A DNA stretch of 64,000 nt from WRAV01 sp050950205. Its GTDB lineage: Bacteria > Bacillota > Clostridia > Oscillospirales > Ruminococcaceae. The first letter of the stretch is position 1, and each line of letters begins with the position of its first letter. The stretch is taken from positions 14,965 through 78,964 of the forward strand of contig JBMNHF010000011.1 in NCBI GenBank assembly GCA_050950205.1. The letters run 5' to 3'. The position numbers and the translations under genes were made by a program. A model generated the notes under the pieces. That model ran no database searches. It was not told where the DNA came from and was given only the letters and a program-made list of their open reading frames with translations. This document shows positions 34,908 to 42,524 of this stretch, one piece after another.

Positions 34908-35096
34908 ATGAAAGCTGTGATCGATCGCAGTGGCTGCATCGGCTGTGGACTCTGTGCCGAAATTTGCCCTGAGGTGTTTCAAATGGCGGCGGATGGTCTG
35001 GCCGAAGTGATAGGGGAAATTACCCCCGAAAACGAGGCCGCCGCCAACGAGGCAGCCGAAAGCTGCCCCGTATCCGTCATTAGCATAGAACCGTAA
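34908..35096 (+). CDS. Ferredoxin
   Basis: The 62-residue protein has CIGCGLCAEICPEVF and a later ESCPV, which together give one 4Fe-4S cluster; it is a monocluster clostridial/thermophile-type ferredoxin rather than the two-cluster 2[4Fe-4S] form. It is the likely electron donor to the Hcp encoded 38 bases downstream. The ribosome site is AAAGGAG. Confidence 0.88.
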   Translation: MKAVIDRSGCIGCGLCAEICPEVFQMAADGLAEVIGEITPENEAAANEAAESCPVSVISIEP

Positions 35097-35134
35097 TTCG
35101 CAACCGCAATTTACAAAATGAGAGGAGACGTAAT

Positions 35135-36694
35135 ATGAGTAAAATGTTCTGTTTTCAATGCGAGCAGACGGCTAAGGGCACCGGTTGTACCGTATCGGGT
35201 GTTTGCGGCAAAAACCCCCACGTTGCCCACGAGCAGGACGAGCTCACCTGCGAAATGATTGCTTTGGCCAAGGTGGCCGATCCCTCCGAACAAAAACAGG
35301 TGGATCTGATTGTGGACGGGCTGTTTATCACCATCACCAATGTAAACTTTGATCAAGACTCCATTGCCGCCTTTACCGCCAAGGTGCGCAAAAAGCGGGA
35401 ACAGCTGGGTGGCGGCCCCGCCCTTACCACCGAGGAGCTGTTTCATGGGGACGAAGATCTGATTTCCCTGCGCTCTACTTTGCTGTTTGGCCTGCGGGGC
35501 ATGGGAGCTTACGCCCATCACGCCCGGGCTCTGGGAAAAAGGGATCCGGAAGTAGACGCTTGGTTTGTTCGGGGTATGGCTGCCTTGGATGAAGAGCATA
35601 CGGTAGACGAGTGGCTGGCGCTCCTGATGGAGTTTGGCCAGATCAACTTGAAATGTATGGCTCTGCTGGATGCCGCCAACACCGAAGCTTACGGCAATCC
35701 GGTTCCTACCCAAGTGCCCCTCTCCATTGAAAAGGGCCCCTTTATTGTCATCAGCGGACACGACCTGCGGGATCTCAAGATGCTGCTGGAACAGACCGAC
35801 GGCAAGGGTGTGAACATTTATACCCACGGCGAAATGCTGCCCGCCCACGGCTACCCCGAGCTGAAAAAGCATCCTCAGCTGAAGGGCAACTTTGGAACCG
35901 CTTGGCAGAATCAGCAAAAGGAATTTGAGAACATTCCCGCCCCCGTTCTCTTTACCACCAACTGCTTGATGCCGGTGCGGCCCAGCTACTCGGATCGCAT
36001 CTACACTACCTCTGTCGTGGCTTACCCCGAAATGAAGCACATTGCGGCAGACGAAGACGGCAACAAGGATTTCTCTGCCCTCATTCAGCACGCCATCGAG
36101 CTGGGCGGCTACAGCGAGGACACTCCCATGACCGGCATTAACGGCGGCAGCACCGTCACCACCGGCTTTGGCCGCCAGACGGTTCTGGACAATGCCCCTA
36201 CTATCATTGATGCTGTCAAGGCAGGAGCCATCAAGCACTTCTTCTTGGTAGGCGGATGCGACGGCGCCAAAACCGGCCGCAACTACTACACCAAGTTTGT
36301 AGAGCAGGCTCCCAAGGACACGGTGGTGCTAACTTTGGCCTGCGGCAAATACCGCATCAACGACCTGGACATCGGCTCCATTGGGCCCTTCCCTCGCATT
36401 CTGGATATGGGTCAGTGCAACGACGCTTACGGTGCCATTCAGGTGGCGGTCGCTCTGGCAGAAGCGTTCGAGTGCGGCGTGAACGATTTGCCCCTCACCC
36501 TTGTCCTTTCCTGGTACGAGCAGAAGGCGGTCTGCATCCTGCTGACCCTGCTCTCCCTCGGCATCAAAAACATCTACATCGGGCCCAGCATCCCTGCTTT
36601 CTTCAGCAATGCGGTACTTACCGCCCTGGTAGAAAAATTTGATCTGCATCCCATTTCCACTCCGGAAGAGGATCTCAAAGCAATTTTAGGTTAA
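35135..36694 (+). CDS. hcp: Hydroxylamine reductase (hybrid cluster protein)
   Basis: Hcp carries a 4Fe-4S and a hybrid 4Fe-2O-2S cluster; it reduces hydroxylamine to ammonia and, at low NO, NO to N2O. The N-terminal cubane motif is CFQCEQTAKGTGC. Hybrid-cluster ligands appear in the GEMLPAHGYPEL, NCLMPVRPSY, VGGCDGAKTGR and MGQCNDAYGAIQVA segments. The 519-residue size fits the shorter class II/III proteins of anaerobes. It is the last gene of the four-gene operon, with a stem-loop after it. Confidence 0.95.
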   Translation: MSKMFCFQCEQTAKGTGCTVSGVCGKNPHVAHEQDELTCEMIALAKVADPSEQKQVDLIVDGLFITITNVNFDQDSIAAFTAKVRKKREQLGGGPALTTEELFHGDEDLISLRSTLLFGLRGMGAYAHHARALGKRDPEVDAWFVRGMAALDEEHTVDEWLALLMEFGQINLKCMALLDAANTEAYGNPVPTQVPLSIEKGPFIVISGHDLRDLKMLLEQTDGKGVNIYTHGEMLPAHGYPELKKHPQLKGNFGTAWQNQQKEFENIPAPVLFTTNCLMPVRPSYSDRIYTTSVVAYPEMKHIAADEDGNKDFSALIQHAIELGGYSEDTPMTGINGGSTVTTGFGRQTVLDNAPTIIDAVKAGAIKHFFLVGGCDGAKTGRNYYTKFVEQAPKDTVVLTLACGKYRINDLDIGSIGPFPRILDMGQCNDAYGAIQVAVALAEAFECGVNDLPLTLVLSWYEQKAVCILLTLLSLGIKNIYIGPSIPAFFSNAVLTALVEKFDLHPISTPEEDLKAILG

Positions 36695-36756
36695 CCCTCC
36701 TCTCTTCAATCCCAAAACAAATCTCCCGCTCTCCACGGTGAAACGGGACGGCACAG

Positions 36757-36790
36757 ATCGGCAGGCAGTGATCATTCACTGTCTGCCGAT
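36757..36790 (+). terminator. Hairpin at the end of the hcp operon
   Basis: The arms ATCGGCAGGCAGTGA (36757-36771) and TCACTGTCTGCCGAT (36776-36790) pair over 15 bp (one G-U) with a TCAT loop. The T-tract is weak (TTCC), so it may be a processing or pausing structure. The 450-base gap to the SLH gene otherwise holds a promoter and its leader. Confidence 0.7.
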
Positions 36791-36939
36791 TTCCGCCTTA
36801 TGTGCCCTTTGATGAATCGGCCTCATGTGGATGGGAAATCATGCTGTCCAGCAGCGGAATATCACGGTAAACGTGGATTTTCCCCTTTGGCACCCTGTCC
36901 CTTCTTTTTATTGTTTTTTCTCCTATTTCCGCTCCAATA

Positions 36940-36968
36940 TTGAATTTTCCGAAAAAATACAATATAAT
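36940..36968 (+). promoter_or_regulatory. Promoter of the SLH-domain protein gene
   Basis: TTGAAT (36940-36945) and TATAAT (36963-36968) are 17 bp apart in a very AT-rich stretch. Confidence 0.82.
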
Positions 36969-37147
36969 AGACAAGAAGGTAACCCCGTTTACCAAATTGG
37001 GTTACTTTGATTTATAAACAGTCCTGTCCGTTATCAATTCCAGCCATCAAACGAAATGGTTGCCTTTTCTTCAAGGTCTGCCTGACAAAGCAGGCCGTGC
37101 AACGTAGATTCAATAGGAGCTTTCGATATGGGAATGGAGGGAAACAT
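36969..37147 (+). promoter_or_regulatory. Structured 5' leader of the SLH-domain gene
   Basis: A roughly 170-base leader between the -10 element and the start codon contains a dyad GGTAACCC/GGGTTACT (36976-37010) that overlaps a second pairing GGTAA/TTACC, so two mutually exclusive hairpins are possible, and a CCTG/CAGG hairpin near 37080. No known riboswitch class was recognised. Confidence 0.35.
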
Positions 37148-40100
37148 ATGAGAACAAATAAAGCAGGGCAAAGGCTTGCGGCTATGGTGCTGTTTGTCAT
37201 TATGGTTGTGGGTATGATGCCTGTCCCGGCCCAGGCAGAGGCGGGTGAAAATGGCATGCCAATGCCAACACCGGAGTTTATCCTTGGCACGGAAAGCTCA
37301 TCTCCCACAATTGTTGCATTTGGGGGATCAAATTGGTATGTAATCGGGCATAACGGGAGAGGTGTGGCAAGCAAAAGCGATACGATAACCCTGCTGGCAG
37401 TAGGTGACCGTTTTGGAACTTCTGCATTTAACAGCAGTGGCTTTTCATATAAGGGTGGAGATTTACATACGACTTTGATCAATGCTTTCAACCAGCGCTC
37501 CGAATGGGAACGTGCGCTGATTGTTCCGAGAGATATTCACGCTAAATACAACGACTCAGGCACAGAACTGATACCCAAGCAGTATTTCTGGCCGTTATCG
37601 AGGGATGAGGTCACACAGCTGAATACTGCGCTTCTCTCTTTTCGGTCGAACTGGTGGCTTCGGTCGGCCACCCCGTATCTCAGATTTGCCGATGCCGTCC
37701 ACCTTAACGGTACTGTCGGGACCCTTGCCATTGACTTACATGATACGGGTGTCCGCCCCGCTGTTATACTAAATTTAAAATCTATTTTCTTCACATCTCC
37801 CGTCTTAGATGGTGGCAAAGGAGCCGCAGGGCTGAGGGAAGGGCTTGTGCCCATCACTAAGCCAACCTTACCGTTAGAAGCGGGAGCCATTAAGTTTACA
37901 GTACCCTGCGATGATTTGACTTTGAGCTGTACCGATACAGAAACGAGAACAGGTGCGCCGGGCGACACGGTACAGATTAGCTATTTCAACGCAACCATAA
38001 CAGAACCACCCTTGATTACTCATTACATTTCCTGCATCATTGTAAACAGCCATAATGAGGTAATCTATTATGGCAAATTGGCACGATTCGGATTGGAAGA
38101 AGAAAAAAGCGGAACAGTAAGCTTTACCATCCCAGATTTGAGCGATGGAGATTACACAATAAAACTGTTTTCCGAGAAGCGCAATGACAATGCTTCCACC
38201 GACTTTTGCAGCACACCCATTTCCATCCCATTGGAGGTGCGCACCCCCGAGCCGACTGTCACCGACGTAACGGTCAATCCGTCAACGATAGAGGTGCAGA
38301 AAGGCACAACCCAGCAGTTCGATGCCACAGTGAACGGCACCAATCATCCGGCACAAACAGTAACATGGGAAGTTTCCGACAAAGAAAGTGCCGACACGGA
38401 CATTACGGCTGACGGACTGCTGACGGTGGGAGCGGACGAAACGGCGGAAACGCTGGCAGTCACAGCAACCTCAACGGTTGACACAAGCAAATCGGGAACG
38501 GCTACCGTTACGGTGACCAGCTCGCCGCCCATACGGGTTTACAGCATCTCGCTGGATCCCGAACATCACACCTTCCCGGCCGCTTTGGTGGGCTACGACG
38601 AACAGGCGGCACAAACCGTAACCATTCAAAACACGGGCGACCAGCCGACAGGCGACCTGACCATTTCCCTGTCCGGGACAAGCAGCGACGCGTTTGAGGT
38701 TTCCTCGGACACCGTCGGCAGCATTGCCGTGGAGGGAACCGATAGCTTCACCGTTGTTCCCAAAACAGGGCTGGCGCCAGGAACCTATACGGCTACGGTA
38801 ACGGTCAGCGGCGATCACAGCATTTCTGCATCGCTGAACGTCAGCTTTACCGTGGTGACGGATTCGCCCGGCCTTTACACCATTACGTTTAACGCCAACG
38901 GCGGCACGGTCACCCCCGCCACCGCACAGACGGGCGCGGACGGCAAGTTGACCAGTCTTCCCACACCCGCTCGAAGTGGAAACTACCGATTTGACGGTTG
39001 GTACACAGCGGCAAGCGGCGGAACCAAGGTCGCCACCAATACGGTATTTACCGAAGACCAAACGATCTACGCCCACTGGACGTACACGGGTGGCAGCGAT
39101 CATGACGACGATGACGACGACTCCGGTTCGGACAGCGGATCTTCCTTCGACAATCGCACGACAACACCGGCCACCACCACATCCGAAAAGACTCCCAGCC
39201 AGACGGTCATGGCGGAGGCTTCTGTCACGGCCACCCCGGGCCAGAACGGCTGGGCAACGGCGTCCATCCCGGAGAAATCCGTAACCGACGCCATTGCCAA
39301 GGCGCAGGCAGACGCAAAGGCCCAGGGCAAAACTGCAAACGGCACCACCGTTGCACTGAATATCACCATGCCCAAGGGTGCAACCTCCCTGACGGCGAAC
39401 TTGACCCGCCATTCCCTGAACAGCCTTGTGAGCGCAGGGGTTACCAGCCTTGCGCTGAACGGCTCCCCAGTGAGGGTTGCCTTTGATGCCAAGGCACTGG
39501 CGGAAATTCAGAAGCAGAGCAGCGGCAACATCAGCTTTACCATCGCACCCAACGCCAGCCTATCCTTGGAGGCCAAAAAGATGATCGGCACACGCCCGGT
39601 CTACGAGCTGACCGTAAGCTACACCAAGAACGGCAAAAATGCCACCGTTTCAAGCTGGGGCGGCGGTACGGCTACGGTTTCCGTGCCCTACACTCCCGCC
39701 GAGGATGAAGCAGTTGGTGGGCTGTACGCGGTTTATGTCGATGCATATGGCAACGCCACCCGGGTTGCAGGCTCAGCTTACGATGCAAACAGAGGCTGTG
39801 TGATCTTTACCACCACACATTTCTCCCGGTACGGGATCGGCTACACTGCACCCAGTGCGAAGTTTGCGGATATTGCAAACCATTGGGCAAAGGAATCCAT
39901 TGATTATGTGGCGGGCAGAGGGCTTCTCTCCGGCACAACGGAAACCACCTTTGCACCGGATGCAGCCATGACACGGGGAATGTTGGTGGCAGCTCTTGGC
40001 AGACTGGCAAATGTGGATGTAAAATCCTACACCACAAACAGCTTTACCGATGTCAAGACAGGCAGCGCCCTGCGCCCGTTCATTGAATGGGCGCACAAGA

Positions 40101-40762
40101 AAGGCGTCGTGCAGGATAGCCAAAACGGTAAGTTTGAACCTGAGCGTGCCGTTACCCGGGAGGAAGTGGCTAAAATCTTTGCAAATTACGCCAAGGTCAC
40201 CGGCTACACCCTGCCTGTAACCCGTATGGCAACCACCTATAGGGATGCTTCCAGCATCGGCAGCGCATACAAAGAGGCGGTCACGGCTACGCAGCAGGCA
40301 GGCATCCTAATGGGCAGCACCGGCAACCAGTTCAATCCCAAATCCAGCGCTACCCGGGCCGAGGTCAGCTCCATGCTCCACCGCTATATCAAACTGACCA
40401 TTGACCCGAATACGGCACAGGGTTGGGCGAAAAACGACACCGGTCAGTACCTGTACTACAAAAACGGCAAGCCCCTCACCGACACACAGACCATTGGCGG
40501 AGCGAAGTATTTCTTCAACGCCGACGGCACGCTGCAAACCGGCTGGGTCAAGGACGGCGACGACCGCCGCTTCTACTCCGGCAATCGCATGCTGGTGGGT
40601 TTTTGTACTCTTGGCGCAAATGGCAACAAAAAAACCTACTATTTCACCAAGGACGGCATCATGGTTGCCGGAAAATGGCTCCAGATCGATGACAAATGGT
40701 ATTACTTCCAAGCCGACGGTTCGCTCAAGTGGACGGCTACCAAGTGGACCGAAACGGAGTGA
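37148..40762 (+). CDS. Large secreted SLH-domain surface protein
   Basis: The start at 37148 (MRTNKAGQRLAAMV) follows GGAGGG and gives a signal peptide ending near VPAQA (residue 30). Of 1204 residues, the order is: a DUF6273-like domain (about 40-265, ending with WWLRSATPYLRFADAV), a Big_2 domain (VTDVTVNPSTIEVQKGTTQQ), an immunoglobulin-like region, an InlB/Flg_new repeat (FDGWYTAASGG), a Asp/Ser/Thr linker, a further domain, three SLH repeats (about 905-1086) that bind secondary cell-wall polymers, and C-terminal cell-wall-binding YYF/GW repeats (about 1087-1204). A surface adhesin or enzyme role is possible. The gene stands alone and its codon use looks unlike its neighbours. Confidence 0.9.
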   Translation: MRTNKAGQRLAAMVLFVIMVVGMMPVPAQAEAGENGMPMPTPEFILGTESSSPTIVAFGGSNWYVIGHNGRGVASKSDTITLLAVGDRFGTSAFNSSGFSYKGGDLHTTLINAFNQRSEWERALIVPRDIHAKYNDSGTELIPKQYFWPLSRDEVTQLNTALLSFRSNWWLRSATPYLRFADAVHLNGTVGTLAIDLHDTGVRPAVILNLKSIFFTSPVLDGGKGAAGLREGLVPITKPTLPLEAGAIKFTVPCDDLTLSCTDTETRTGAPGDTVQISYFNATITEPPLITHYISCIIVNSHNEVIYYGKLARFGLEEEKSGTVSFTIPDLSDGDYTIKLFSEKRNDNASTDFCSTPISIPLEVRTPEPTVTDVTVNPSTIEVQKGTTQQFDATVNGTNHPAQTVTWEVSDKESADTDITADGLLTVGADETAETLAVTATSTVDTSKSGTATVTVTSSPPIRVYSISLDPEHHTFPAALVGYDEQAAQTVTIQNTGDQPTGDLTISLSGTSSDAFEVSSDTVGSIAVEGTDSFTVVPKTGLAPGTYTATVTVSGDHSISASLNVSFTVVTDSPGLYTITFNANGGTVTPATAQTGADGKLTSLPTPARSGNYRFDGWYTAASGGTKVATNTVFTEDQTIYAHWTYTGGSDHDDDDDDSGSDSGSSFDNRTTTPATTTSEKTPSQTVMAEASVTATPGQNGWATASIPEKSVTDAIAKAQADAKAQGKTANGTTVALNITMPKGATSLTANLTRHSLNSLVSAGVTSLALNGSPVRVAFDAKALAEIQKQSSGNISFTIAPNASLSLEAKKMIGTRPVYELTVSYTKNGKNATVSSWGGGTATVSVPYTPAEDEAVGGLYAVYVDAYGNATRVAGSAYDANRGCVIFTTTHFSRYGIGYTAPSAKFADIANHWAKESIDYVAGRGLLSGTTETTFAPDAAMTRGMLVAALGRLANVDVKSYTTNSFTDVKTGSALRPFIEWAHKKGVVQDSQNGKFEPERAVTREEVAKIFANYAKVTGYTLPVTRMATTYRDASSIGSAYKEAVTATQQAGILMGSTGNQFNPKSSATRAEVSSMLHRYIKLTIDPNTAQGWAKNDTGQYLYYKNGKPLTDTQTIGGAKYFFNADGTLQTGWVKDGDDRRFYSGNRMLVGFCTLGANGNKKTYYFTKDGIMVAGKWLQIDDKWYYFQADGSLKWTATKWTETE

Positions 40763-40790
40763 GAAGGACAAATTAGATAAAACCAAGCGG

Positions 40791-40845
40791 GGGTGGTGGC
40801 CGACAGGGAGCGGCTTCCACCCTTTTTTGGTATTCGACTTGCTTT
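40791..40845 (+). repeat. Stem-loop repeat A (also terminator of the SLH gene)
   Basis: GGGTGG (40791-40796) pairs with CCACCC (40817-40822), enclosing GCCG/CGGC, and is followed by TTTTTT: an intrinsic terminator. The 21-base tail TTTTGGTATTCGACTTGCTT (40825 on) is almost the same as the tail of repeat B (41002-41022). Confidence 0.7.
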
Positions 40846-40960
40846 GCAAATAGTTGTTCCGCAGATAATCCGCCTGTTCCTTGGTGATGCCATCTGTTTA
40901 AGAAGTGAGCTCTTTGGGCAGATCCAGGCTGTCATTGCCTGCCTTACACACCCACAAAGA

Positions 40961-41022
40961 GCGAAGATGGGAACCGATTGATACCGGTTCCCATCTTTGC
41001 TTTTTGGTATTCAGCTTGCTTT
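40961..41022 (+). repeat. Stem-loop repeat B (bidirectional terminator)
   Basis: GCGAAGATGGGAACCG (40961-40976) pairs with CGGTTCCCATCTTTGC (40985-41000, one G-U), then TTTTT and the shared tail TTTTGGTATTCAGCTTGCTT (2 mismatches to repeat A). It separates the convergent SLH and malic enzyme genes. Between the repeats (40850-40960) the minus strand carries a short stretch that reads like a gene fragment (KEQADYLRNNYLQ). Confidence 0.75.
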
Positions 41023-41096
41023 CCCAGAATTCCCTCCATGGTGCGGTGGACTTGGGAGGTCTGTTTTGCAAGGCTGCAAAACAGTTCGGATCGAGA

Positions 41097-42272
41097 TTAG
41101 ATTCTGGCCACGCCGGACTTTCTGGCAGCCTCGGCCACTGCTTTTGCAACAGCGGGGCCAACCCGGGCATCAAACGCTTCGGGAATGATATACTCGGCAT
41201 GGAGCTTCTCAGGCTCTACCAGACCGGCCAGAGCGTAGGCGGCGGCAATTTTCATCTCGTCGTTAATGTCGCTGGCCCGCACATCGAAGGTGCCTCTGAA
41301 AATGCCGGGGAAGGCCAGCACGTTGTTGATTTGGTTGGGGAAATCGCTGCGTCCGGTGGCGATCACTGCAGCGCCGCCGGCCTTGGCATCGTCGGGGAAG
41401 ATTTCGGGGGTGGGGTTGGCACAGGCCATTACGATGGCGTCCTTGGCCATGGTCTTGACCATTTCGGTGGTGACGGTGCCGGGAGCGGAAACGCCAATGA
41501 AGACGTCGGCTCCCACCAGAGCGTCGGCCAAAGAGCCCTTTTGCTTCTCGCGGTTGGTGAGCTTTGCCATCTCCTCTTTGGCCTCGTTCATGCCTTCGGC
41601 ACGGCCCTCATACAGGATGCCCTTGCGGTCGCACATAATGATGTTGGTAAAACCGTCGGACAGCAGCAGCTTGGTGATGGAAACGGAAGCAGCCCCTGCA
41701 CCGTTGCAAACCACCTTGACATCTTCCTTCTTTTTACCCACCACCCGCAGGGCGTTGACCAATCCGGCCAAGGTCACCACAGCAGTGCCGTGCTGGTCGT
41801 CGTGGAAGATGGGAATATCGCATTTTTCCTTGAGCTTGCGCTCGATTTCAAAACAGCGGGGAGCGGCAATGTCCTCCAGGTTGACGCCGCCAAAGCTGCC
41901 GGAAATCAAGTAGATGGTGTTGACAATTTCGTCCACATCCTGGGATTTAATGCACAGAGGAAAGGCATCCACATCGCCAAAGGCTTTGAACAGAACGCAT
42001 TTTCCCTCCATAACCGGCATGGCTGCCTCGGGACCAATGTCCCCCAAGCCCAGAACCGCAGAGCCGTCGGTCACCACCAGACACATATTGTGGCGGCGGG
42101 TCAGATCATAGCTCAAATCAGGGTTCTTCTCAATTTCCAAACAGGGTTGGGCAACGCCGGGGGTATAAGCCAGGGAAAGATCGTGCTTGTTTGCAGTGGG
42201 CACCTTGGCCACCACTTCAATTTTACCCTTCCACTCCTTGTGGGCCTGTAAAGACTGTGTTGCGTAATCCAT
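41097..42272 (-). CDS. NAD(P)-dependent malic enzyme
   Basis: The enzyme oxidatively decarboxylates malate to pyruvate. The 391-residue protein is the short bacterial type with YTPGVAQPCLEIEK, FPLCIKSQDVDE, FHDDQHGTAVV (divalent metal and Lys region) and the nucleotide loop NGAGAASVSITK. The NAD versus NADP preference cannot be fixed by eye. It is monocistronic between the SLH gene terminators and clpB, with a strong promoter at 42394-42423. Confidence 0.93.
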   Translation of the reverse strand: MDYATQSLQAHKEWKGKIEVVAKVPTANKHDLSLAYTPGVAQPCLEIEKNPDLSYDLTRRHNMCLVVTDGSAVLGLGDIGPEAAMPVMEGKCVLFKAFGDVDAFPLCIKSQDVDEIVNTIYLISGSFGGVNLEDIAAPRCFEIERKLKEKCDIPIFHDDQHGTAVVTLAGLVNALRVVGKKKEDVKVVCNGAGAASVSITKLLLSDGFTNIIMCDRKGILYEGRAEGMNEAKEEMAKLTNREKQKGSLADALVGADVFIGVSAPGTVTTEMVKTMAKDAIVMACANPTPEIFPDDAKAGGAAVIATGRSDFPNQINNVLAFPGIFRGTFDVRASDINDEMKIAAAYALAGLVEPEKLHAEYIIPEAFDARVGPAVAKAVAEAARKSGVARI

Positions 42273-42393
42273 ACACCATATCCTCCTTTATTTCTGCGCC
42301 ATTTATTTATTTTTACATTAAAAAAAGCAATGCAGCTCAGACCAAAGCCCGCTCTGCATCACTCTCAATCTCAATCGCATATGGGTTGTTATC

Positions 42394-42423
42394 ATCTTAG
42401 CATACTCTGGGGTGTTTTGTCAA
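42394..42423 (-). promoter_or_regulatory. Promoter of the malic enzyme gene
   Basis: Minus-strand TTGACA (42418-42423) and TAAGAT (42394-42399) are 18 bp apart. A 120-base leader follows. Confidence 0.75.
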
Positions 42424-42481
42424 TGGTAATACAAAAATTTCCTGATTTCCTGATATGTTATTAAGCTTATCAGTCAATCTA

Positions 42482-42518
42482 AAAGGACAAAGACCCGAAA
42501 TTTGGGTCTTTGTCCTTT
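42482..42518 (-). terminator. Terminator of clpB
   Basis: The arms AAAGGACAAAGACCC (42482-42496) and GGGTCTTTGTCCTTT (42504-42518) pair perfectly over 15 bp with a 7-base loop, ending in T on the minus strand. It lies 7 bases after the clpB stop. Confidence 0.93.
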
Positions 42519-42524
42519 GTTCGT

